From Pleurodeles waltl (lineage: Eukaryota > Chordata > Amphibia > Caudata > Salamandridae): a DNA stretch of 64,000 nt. The stretch lies in the NCBI RefSeq assembly GCF_031143425.1, contig NC_090444.1, forward strand, positions 1,537,652,782-1,537,716,781, written 5' to 3'. Below are positions 55,629-64,000 of this stretch, one piece after another (position 1 is the stretch's first letter; each line of letters begins with the position of its first letter). The notes under the pieces were generated by a model. That model worked only from the letters and a program-made list of their open reading frames with translations. It ran no database searches and had not been told where the DNA came from. The translations under genes were made by a program, and so were the position numbers.

Positions 55629-57742
55629 TGTTGGACTTTTTTGCTTATGCAGGGTCATCCCCAATCTTTTTCCCTCCTGCCTCCTATTTTTTCTGACCTG
55701 TTGCTGTTGGCTTTTGAACTCTGAGCACTTTACAACTGCTAACCAGTGCTAAAGTGCATATGCTCTCTGTGTAAAATTGTATGTAGTTGGTTTATCCATG
55801 ATTGGCATATTTGATTTACTAGTAATTCCCTAGTAAAGTGCACTAGAGGTGCCAGGGCCTGTAAATCAAATGCTACTAGTGGGCCTGCAGCACTGGTTGT
55901 GCCACCCACATAGGTAGCTCTGTAATCATGTCTCAGACCTGCCATTGCAGTGTCTGTGTGTGCAGTTTTAACTGTAAATTCGACTTGGCAAGTGTACCCA
56001 CTTGCCAGGCCTAAACCTTCCCTTTTCTTACGTGTAAGGCACCCCTAAGGTAGGCCCTAGGTAGCCCCAAATGTAGGGTGCAGAGTATGGTTAAGGTAGG
56101 ACATATAGTAATGTGTGTTATATGTCCTGACAGTGAAATATTGCTAAATTCGTTTTTCACTGTTGCAAGGCCTATCCCTCTCATAGGTTAACATGGGGGC
56201 TACCTTTAAATCTGATTAAAGTGTAGATTCCCTTTGGGAGCGGATGGACATGTGGAGTTTGGGGTCTCTGAGCTCACAATTTAAAAATACATCTTTCAGT
56301 AAAGTTGATTTTAAGATTGTGTGTTTGAAGATGCCACTTTTAGAAAGTGAACATTTTCTTGCTTATACCATTTTTGTGACTCCGCCTGTTTGTGGGTTCC
56401 CTGTCTGGGTCAGTTTGAAAGTTGGGCTGGTTGCACCTCACACTAGACAGTGACACAAAAGGAGCTGGAGTGTAGTCTGCATTTCCTAATGAGCCATCTG
56501 TGCTACGAGGGAGGGGAGGAGTGGTCACTTACACCTGAAAGGGCTGTGCCTGTCCTCACACAATGCCGTCTCTGACCCCCTGGTGAGTGTCTGGGGCCTG
56601 GCCTGGGCAAGGCAGGATTTCACATTAAAAAGAGACTTTACTTTGAAGTAGGCCTACTTCAAAGGAGAAATTGGGTATAAGAAGGGCACCCAAAACCACA
56701 GACTTTAGAACACTTCTGGAAACAAGAGGAATCGCTGCCTGGAGAAGAGCTAAAGAGCTGAGGAAGAAGAGCTGCCCTGCCTGTGACTGTGCTTTGTGGA
56801 GCTATCCTGCAGTTGCTGCTTCTGCCAGAGTAAGAGGGCAAAGACTGGACTTTGTGTGCCTTCCATCTTGTGAAGAAATCTCCAAGGGCTTGATTTAGAG
56901 CTTGCCTCCTGTTGTTTGAAGTCTCAGGGACAGCAAAGACTTCTCTCTGCCAGCACCTGGAGTCTCTGGAGAGACTCCTGCTCTGACAAGTGGTGCCCTA
57001 TCTAGTCCCTGGGCCCTTGAAAGGAAAGCTGGTGGAAATCGACTTCGGACAACTTCGGACCAACACCGCTGCTGAATCCAGTGGCGCCGCCTGTAACCGA
57101 CTCTGTGATCTTCGCTGGAACTCGACGAACTTCGCAGGCCCGACGCCGCTGCAGCCCCCCTGAAGTCCGCGACTCCATGGAATTTGCTGCGCCATGTCGT
57201 GACTGACGCCGCTTGAAGTGCACGGATTCAACGTTTCGCACCAATGCTGCGATCCCTGACTTTGCGCATCGACTGGTTTCCACTCTTCACCAAAGGTACT
57301 GGACTTGGGGGTCCACGCAACTCCATGTCTGGCGCCGCTGGTGTCGGCTTGTTGGGAACGACTCCGTCACGACGCCGTGTTAACACCCCATAGAAGCATT
57401 TTGTGTTTCTAAGCGCTATTTTTGAGTTTAATCTTAAAAAATTCATAACTTCACTTGTGTATGTCAGATTTTTGTCGTTTTGGTCTTGTTTTGTTCAGAT
57501 AAATATTTCATATTTTTCTAAACTGGTGTTGTGTGATTTTGTAGTGTTTTCATTAAGTTACTGTGTGTGTTGGTACAAATATTTACACCTAGCACTCTGA
57601 AGTTAAGCCTACTGCTCTGCAAGCTACCAAGGGGGCAAGCAGGTGTTAGCTGAGGGTGATTCTCTTTTACCATGACTAGAGTAAGGGTCCTTGCTTGAAC
57701 AGGGGGTAACCTGACTGTCCACCAAAGACCCCATTTCTAACA
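55629..57742 (+). mobile_element. solo LTR (2,114 bp) with 5-bp target duplication
   Basis: It starts TGTTGGACTTTTTT and ends CCCATTTCTAACA, giving TGTT...AACA ends. GGTAC flanks both sides (55624-55628 and 57743-57747), a perfect 5-bp target duplication. A TATA-like TATAAG lies at 56676 in GGGTATAAGAAGGGC. The downstream part is GC-rich (GACGCCGCTG motifs at about 57050-57370), followed by a GTCGTTTTGGTCTTG stretch. No internal retroviral genes, so recombination between two LTRs probably removed them. It serves as the reference for the fragments at 26840-33929. Confidence 0.85.
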
Positions 57743-57747
57743 GGTAC

Positions 57748-58955
57748 TATCACATTTACCAGTCTTTTATCATAGTTTATGATTAATTTCATTAAAATAA
57801 CTACTTCATAATCAGGAAATCCTGGAAGCCAGGGCATTGAGACAATATCCCCATCCCACTCATAGCGTATCACAGCTCAATCCTATTCCTCTTGTCAAAT
57901 GCCTACGAATGGCCTGCCCTAACACCCAGATTTTGGGTGTCTTGCATTCAAGACTTTGACATGATTGTGATTTCTTCAGAGGGACTGCACGAGTTGGGAG
58001 TGCGATCACATTGTGATGCTTCACTACATTAAACTACTTTCAGATCACTGATTTGTGTTCCCACGACTTGAGCTCTCTGAGGTCACCGTTTTGGTGGTAA
58101 GATGAGCATAACAAAAACCATAAATATAAAGTACGACTTTTTTATTCTTTATAGGAACACGCCTTCTACCAGAAAACGGGTGTAAGCTGTAGCACTTATG
58201 TATGGCAAATTGGAGTACTATAGGAAATGCAAGATTAAAGTACTGACATTGAAATGTCTCACTAATTAGATCAGATCTCAGATTTTAGGGTTTTCATATC
58301 CGATTAGGACACTAAAACGATGCTCCACGTGCCTTATAAATGGTGCCCCGTTCGAAGAGGGTTATGTGATTGGCACGCCCTGCCTTTGTACTCCATTCTT
58401 AAAGGTTTTTCATGCCCAGATCATAGCTTCATACAAAAAAGCGTAAATGCTGACTACAAAAGACTGTTTTCTTCAGGGCGGATATGGCTGTAAGAACGAG
58501 ATATATACCATTGACTGCGCATAAGCAGAGCGGAGGTGGATGTCTACGGAGTAGAGGGTCCATGCAATGTTTTTGTAAACTGCCTTGCACATTTAAACAT
58601 ATACTTGGACTGCTTAGGCGTAAGTGGTGCTGAAGTGGGAACGGTTTACTCACAATGACAATCTCCAAATTGAAAGATAAATGTGACATTATTCCAGTAT
58701 TGTCACTGTAGTTTTGTCAAAATGTGACGTCCCAAACATATTGGTTTTGTAAATAGACAAAATATGACTATTTCCGTGGTACATGTGAATAGGGTCATAA
58801 GTCTGAAATCTTTATAAACCGTATATTTTCACTTTGCATTTTCGAGTGTTTTGAGAATTTGGGGCTCTATGTGCAAAAATTTGGAACTGTGAATTCCTAA
58901 TTGATTCTTACTGAATCTAAATTAGGAAATTGCAGTTCCTGATGTAAGAACACTT
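57748..58955. other. no recognisable feature
   Basis: About 1.2 kb without a gene. A piece at 58861 (GGGGCTCTATGTGCAAAAA) with an internal small inverted repeat (TTCCTAATTGATTC / GAATCTAAATTAGGAA) resembles a MITE tip, but no partner end is visible. Confidence 0.4.
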
Positions 58956-59750
58956 GGGGTGATATGTACAAAACCTTTCTTGAGGTCGCCCATTTGCAAA
59001 TGTAAAACGTTTTTTTAACTGTACAAAGCCAAATTGCAATTCTGTAACCTGTTACCCAATCGCAACTTGGGTTTGCAAAATGGTATTTGGAAGGGACGTG
59101 TTTAGGGTGTCCTTTCCTAATACGGATTTGCAGTGGTATGTATTCACAAAATATTCTTTTTATTAACACCTCGGAGAAGGTGGCATCCATTTGCAAAAGG
59201 GAAGGGGCCCCCATGAGACCCCTTCTACTTTCTGGATGCTGATACAGATATTTTTTTAGAGAAGCCTGCGGTCTCATGAACCACTACCTGCTCTTAAAAA
59301 CTTGAAACATAAACTTTTTTTTTTTAAACGCATCCCGTTTTCCTTTAAAGAAAATGAACTGCATTTAAAAAACAAAAGTTTGCTTTGTTAAGGGACCACT
59401 GCCTTCCATGTAAAATATTTTTTTCCATTGTCAAAAGGTAAGGGGTCTAATTCGGACCCCTTCCCATTTGCAAATGGGTTATCAGCTCCTTCAAGGAGTC
59501 TTAAGGTATTAATGTTTTGCGACTGGAATTAAGTTGCAAAGCATCAATACATTTCATTCAGATTTGGTATTTGGAAGTGACGCCCAAAACACGCCCCTCC
59601 TAAATACCAAATCTCAAACACAAAGTGTGATTCGATAACATGTTTCTGAAGCGCAATTTGTGCTTTGAATATATGTAAAAGCATTTTTGCAGTCGGAAAC
59701 AACCTGATCGGGCCGTTTCCAACCACAAAAATGCTTTGTACAGATGACCC
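58956..59750. mobile_element. Harbinger-type MITE, diverged
   Basis: The left end GGGGTGATATGTACAAAACC and the right end GGTT-free ATGCTTTGTACAGATGACCC pair imperfectly (TGATATGTACAAA against TCATCTGTACAAA). Internal blocks (GGGTGTCC, AAGGGAAGGGGCCC, AAAGAAAATGAACTGCATTT, AAGTTTGCTTTGTTAAGGGA) are shared in order with the MITE at 61624-62305. No gene. The target duplication is unclear. Confidence 0.55.
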
Positions 59751-59751
59751 T

Positions 59752-61620
59752 TTCACTTTTCCTTATGAGGTGATTCCTCCATAAGAAAACATGTTGATAT
59801 CCTATCGATGCTGTATGGTGCTTACATATTGTAATTACTGAGCTGAAGTAAAGTGATGTACTCATTACTATGCTTTTTGGCAATTTGTCACACGGGCCAC
59901 TTTGTAGTACTTTGGCAGCAAGACGTGTGTAGACAACCAGGAATGTTTATTCACATCAATATACTACATTAAAGATGCCCAGGAGCTGCAGAGTTCACAT
60001 GAGGGCTGGCTAGAATTCTGAAAATTAGGGTTTTATTAATTGAAAGTTAACTAAAGATCTAATAAGCAGCTGACTGAATAACTAAAACTGAGTAGGACAT
60101 GTGCTTCAACTTAAGTTTAATGTACTGGAACTCTGTGAAGTATTTTGGCAGGCTAAGTATGAGCTGCATAGGTTATTTGCATTTGCAATATTAAGTAGAT
60201 TCCTAGCACAGTAAATTTAGTTGCGGGTGTGCAGTTAAATGCCAACGCATGCTGTAGACAGCTGTTCATGTGTTGCACGATTGTCACAGCAATTTAGAAG
60301 TACATATGTGTGTCTGGAACACATTTTTTCTGAATAACACCTCCATCTGAAATATGAGAAACTCTATAAATGTGAAATATTATTATGTATGATTTGTGCA
60401 TAGCCATATTCGCCAGTCTGCAAAAAGTTACAAAAATAGTTTCTGTGCCTGCGTCAAGACGTGTAGCGTGAGCGTAAAAAGAACAATCTCCATAGTTATC
60501 ACAAAAATAAACCTGTTTTATCTGTAAATACTTTTTATATAAATGAGAGTATATATTTAAGAACTTTCCATGTTAACCAAAAAATAGCATACATTTAGGG
60601 CTGTGGAATCTTGAAAAAGTTGATTTTAAAACTTCTTAAGTGTCCGTGGAAAACCATACAACTTTTCTAAGGTTGGAAAGAGTTCCACTTTGCCACCTCT
60701 ACGTACTGTGGCTTCTTCAGCATTGTTGTTACACATATTCATGTTTAAGACATCAAAAAAGGTTTTTCATGATATAACCTTTTCCCAGCGATTTTGTCAA
60801 GGTAGTATCTTAGTCAAATTGGGGGTAAGACAAATTGTGTCACCCAGAAGGATAACATTAAAAACTGCTTGTTCATAATTACCCATTCTAAGGAGTCAAA
60901 CTTCAAAATTATTGCACACAGGAAAATTACCTCAGCCCGTAGTAATAAGGGCATGTGAAATGTGAACTCTGGAATATCATAATCACGGCCATGGAGTTCT
61001 TTCTATGCACAACGCTATTATGCATAGAAAGGCACAGCAAGAGATAAACGTGCCTACACTTTCCAGTTTAGCTCTGTCAAAAAGAGTGAAAATCATCTCA
61101 TTGTGATCTGAAAATAACCTCTTTATGTGGACAAATCTCTGCTCCAGAAAAAGGCCAAGTTGAATCAGTAAACTTCAAAAAGATTTGAATTTCACTGCAT
61201 TTTGACAAACAAGTGATATACACCCTCCACACATAATCTTCACATATATATCTACAGAGTCTCTAGGGCAGGACAATTTAGTTTAAAATGATCAAATCCG
61301 CTGTAATACAAAAGTGTCAAAAACAAATTGGCGGATTCAAAACTTACTCTGAGAACAGAGATTCACTCTCACATTTTGATGCAAAGTAGGGTTTTCCAGT
61401 ACGAGAAGGAACCAAATTAAGAGTTACAGGTGTCATAATTTAGCCACAGTATGCAAAACAATGAGGTATCTAGAGGAAAGTGACAATCACTGTAGCCACC
61501 AAATCACCAACAATCTAATAGGAGATGCAAAGCACAACAAGCTATGCACAAAATGTTAGGGACTTGTTAGTACCTTGGAGGAACTTGTTTGATAACAAGT
61601 TTTAAACAATTACATGGAAC
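59752..61620. other. no recognisable feature
   Basis: About 1.9 kb of AT-rich DNA without a gene or a clear repeat. Confidence 0.5.
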
Positions 61621-61623
61621 ATA

Positions 61624-62305
61624 GGGCCAGATGTGGTAAGCGTTTTGCATGGCGCAAACTGCGAAAATGCACATTCCCATTTTGCGAGTCGGTACTGACT
61701 CGCAAAATGTGAATGCGACTCACAAATAGGAAGGGGTGTTCCCTTCCTATTTGCGACTCGCACCGCGATGCAGAATTGCTTTGTGACCGCGAACGCGGTC
61801 GCAAAGCAATTCGCAGTTACCACCAGTGTCACACTGGTGGTAACCCATTCGCAAAAGGGAAGGGGTCCCCATGGGACCCCTTCCCCTTTGTGAATGTTGC
61901 CATAAATGTTTTTTCAGAGCAGGCAGTGGTCCAATGGACCACTGCCTACTCTGAAAATCCAAACCAAATGGTTTCGTAATTTTTTTGTATTGCAACTCGT
62001 TTTCCTTTAAGGAAAACGGGCTGCAATACAAAAAAAAAAACAGCTTTGTTTAAAAAGCAGTCACAGACATGGAGGTCTGCTGTCTCCAGCAGGCCACCAT
62101 CCCTGTGAGTGCAGGGAATCTCAATGGGGTCGGAAAATGCGACCCACCTCATTAACATTAATGAGGTGGGTCTTTGCGACCCCATTTATATTCGCAGACG
62201 GTGTCTGAGACACTGTTCTACATCCGATTTTGTGATTCGGAAATTGTGAGCCGCACCGACTCGTAATTTCCAAATCGCTAAATCGGAATTTGCTATATCT
62301 GGCCC
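61624..62305. mobile_element. Harbinger-type MITE of the copy 3 lineage, hairpin-rich
   Basis: Ends are GGGCCAGATGT and ATATCTGGCCC with ATA on both sides (61621-61623 and 62306-62308). The right tip of copy 3 read inward is also GGGCCAGATGTATG, and both are rich in GCGA/TCGC motifs. Inside are consecutive hairpins at about 61770-61814, 61816-61844, 61848-61894, 61916-61952, 61987-62030 and 62124-62186. No gene. It may be moved in trans by a copy 3-type transposase (inference). Confidence 0.82.
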
Positions 62306-62308
62306 ATA

Positions 62309-63216
62309 GTCCTGTAACAGTTATTATGCAGGTACATAGAACATAGATAGAGACAGTAATTGAGCAAGTAATTGAAAGAAGATTCTTCCATTCCACTCTG
62401 TTCCAAGTCACAAACAATGCATTAAATTCCATGATGTGGGAGGATATCAGTGAAGCAGTCTGCATTTCAGGACATATACAATTGTGCACACATTGCATAT
62501 TTAGTGGTTGACAAGGGCAGCACTTGCTATTTCTTTCCATTCTCTTACTACACCTGGCTAGCCCCTTTCCTTTTTTGGTACTACTCTCTAGCTCAGACGT
62601 AATGCCAAAAACAAAGACGTACTTCTCAGGAGAGGTGACAAGCACTAGACTTGCATCAATGGAACAGCAATGCAGTTGTGAACTATAATGCCGGCAAGGA
62701 AAATGGCCAGCTTAGTATTAAAAGTTATGTGTAAATGGGGTGCCATGGACTCCTTGAAAACCTGGGCACTGGTGCAAATGCAACTGCAGTTCTTCAGATA
62801 AATAAGTGCTCACAGATCTCTAGGTTCTCATTTAACTTGTCTTAGCCAGCTGAATCCCTTATTCATCTCATCCCTTCTGAGCTTTAACTTTCCCCGCCCC
62901 ATTAACTTCCCCTTCGCCATCCCTTTCCTTTATCCACGTCCTCCCTTTCTAGCTTTGTCTTTTTACTCTTTGCTGACCCTTACCAACTACTCTTTTTCCT
63001 CTCCTTTCATCTTGCTCTGCTTCTCCCTGTTTTTCTATGACCTTTTCAAGCTAAACCCCACATTACTCGCTCAACCAATCTGCACTTAATGTCACAGTCC
63101 GCTGTCTCCCATTCCTTTCTTTCTCTCGCACACATGCATCATGCCTGCACTTTCTTTCCCTCACTGACTATCCTTATACCTGTTCCCATTGATATCCTTA
63201 TATCTGTATGCTTTTT
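62309..63216. other. no gene; pyrimidine-rich toward the right
   Basis: No supported gene. From about 62820 the plus strand becomes strongly C/T-rich, which produces Leu/Ser/Phe-rich open frames by composition alone. Confidence 0.5.
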
Positions 63217-63290
63217 TCAATCAATCAATCAATCACGTAATTTTAAAGCGCGTTACTCACCCGTCAGGGTCTCAAGGCGCTGGGGGGGAG
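63217..63290. repeat. (TCAA)n run and SINE-like hairpin fragment
   Basis: A short TCAATCAATCAATCAATCA run leads into a segment with AAAGCGCGTTACTCACCC and GGTCTCAAGGCGCTGGGG, whose AGCGC and GCGCT ends can pair. I recall this motif as a dispersed short repeat in salamander DNA; no database check was possible. Confidence 0.5.
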
Positions 63291-64000
63291 AGCTACTTTT
63301 CACTTCTATCTCCTTTGCTTGTCATATCCTTTCTCTCTCTCATCCTTATCTCCTTCCCCATATATGTCTTTTGTGCCTCCCCTTGCTATGGTTCAACTCT
63401 CCTATTCTTCCGTCACTTTCCTTTCCTTTGTACTTTGTCACGCATCCCTTTCCTCCATTTTTCATCTAAATTTCTCTCACTATCTTAGCTCATCTTTTAT
63501 CTTTCTTTCTACCAACTCCATTTTTGCATTCCTGTTTCATTTCTGCATTACAATTTCATGTTTCCTCTGCTCTTTTCTTTCTATATCTTATTGCTCCCTC
63601 ACCACATTGTTTTACCTTTGTGTCCTTCCTGTCTCTGTAACTTTACTTTCCTTTTTCATTCATGTAGCCTGTATTTTTTTCTCACCTCTGCTATTTCTTT
63701 ATGCTCTGTACTTCATATCCCTTTCGTGCATTCTTTCATCCTACCTACTACTTCCCTGATTCTTTCCTTTTTAGGCTCGAGTGCATCTCTGTGGCCTTTT
63801 AACCATGCCCATGTCAAGCCGATCAGTTTGGTTGGTTTGTGGGCTTGCCGTTTAAAATTAGCTTGATTTAATTAGTGAAAGGCATGCACACGCCATGACT
63901 TTTCCGGTGTTTAGCCCTCCTTGAACGCACCAGGCAACTACCGAAAATATTTGAGGCTCCATGTTTTCCGTATGGTTTCTGCACTATTTTTTCTCTTTAT
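63291..64000. other. pyrimidine-rich, no gene
   Basis: C/T-rich sequence to about 63780. Long open frames (Ser/Leu/Phe-rich) follow from the base bias and lack any recognisable domain, so none is called. Confidence 0.5.

Noticed and set aside
63089..63866. Ser/Leu/Phe-rich frames of about 100-146 codons that look like membrane proteins
   Set aside because: The region is pyrimidine-rich, so hydrophobic codons appear in every frame; three overlapping frames look equally good.
1..64000. Host gene exons, tRNA or rRNA genes
   Set aside because: I found no cloverleaf with A and B boxes, no rRNA core sequence and no exon set outside the mobile elements. A database search would be needed to exclude short host exons.

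Overview
This window looks like intergenic DNA from a very large, transposon-filled vertebrate genome, most likely a salamander or newt. That inference rests on spliceosomal (GT-AG) introns inside transposon genes, several PIF/Harbinger DNA transposons with CG-rich tips, long solo LTRs, and L1 and Ty3/Gypsy remnants. No host protein-coding exon, rRNA or tRNA could be supported. Nearly everything recognisable is mobile DNA.

Three large Harbinger elements dominate. Copy 1 (2089-10585) is decayed: its genes carry frameshifts and stops and its right end is missing. Copy 2 (17631-26722; 9,092 bp) belongs to the same family and looks intact. It carries three genes: a Myb/SANT-like DNA-binding protein (+, 2 exons, 391 aa), a DDE transposase (-, 334 aa) and a second, much longer Myb/SANT-like protein with a disordered tail (+, 3 exons, 691 aa), followed by a large minisatellite tail. 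Copy 3 (37552-41316; 3,765 bp) is a different, compact lineage with an intact Myb/SANT-like gene (448 aa) and an intact spliced transposase (361 aa), flanked by TAA target-site duplications. In Harbinger systems the Myb/SANT-like protein is known to help the transposase reach the nucleus and the element ends, so each intact element carries the expected two-protein machine. Copy 2 adds a third protein of unknown role.

Between these lie a 5'-truncated or mutated L1-type LINE (10600-13250, minus strand), a GT-rich simple-repeat region ending in a Harbinger-type tip (about 16200-17366), several copies of one long LTR family (26840-28880 and 30175-33929, with a perfect solo LTR at 55629-57742), small non-autonomous elements (920-1110, 34385-34873, 35659-36040, 45559-46223, 58956-59750, 61624-62305), and a degenerate Ty3/Gypsy retrotransposon on the minus strand (45210-50340) with a Harbinger-type MITE nested inside it.

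The strongest leads are the three-gene Harbinger element, an intron at the codon of the second catalytic Asp that is present in copies 1 and 3 but precisely absent in copy 2, and small elements built almost entirely from consecutive perfect hairpins. The remaining stretches (for example 13260-15938, 41485-43619, 50801-55623 and 59752-61620) show nothing I can identify.
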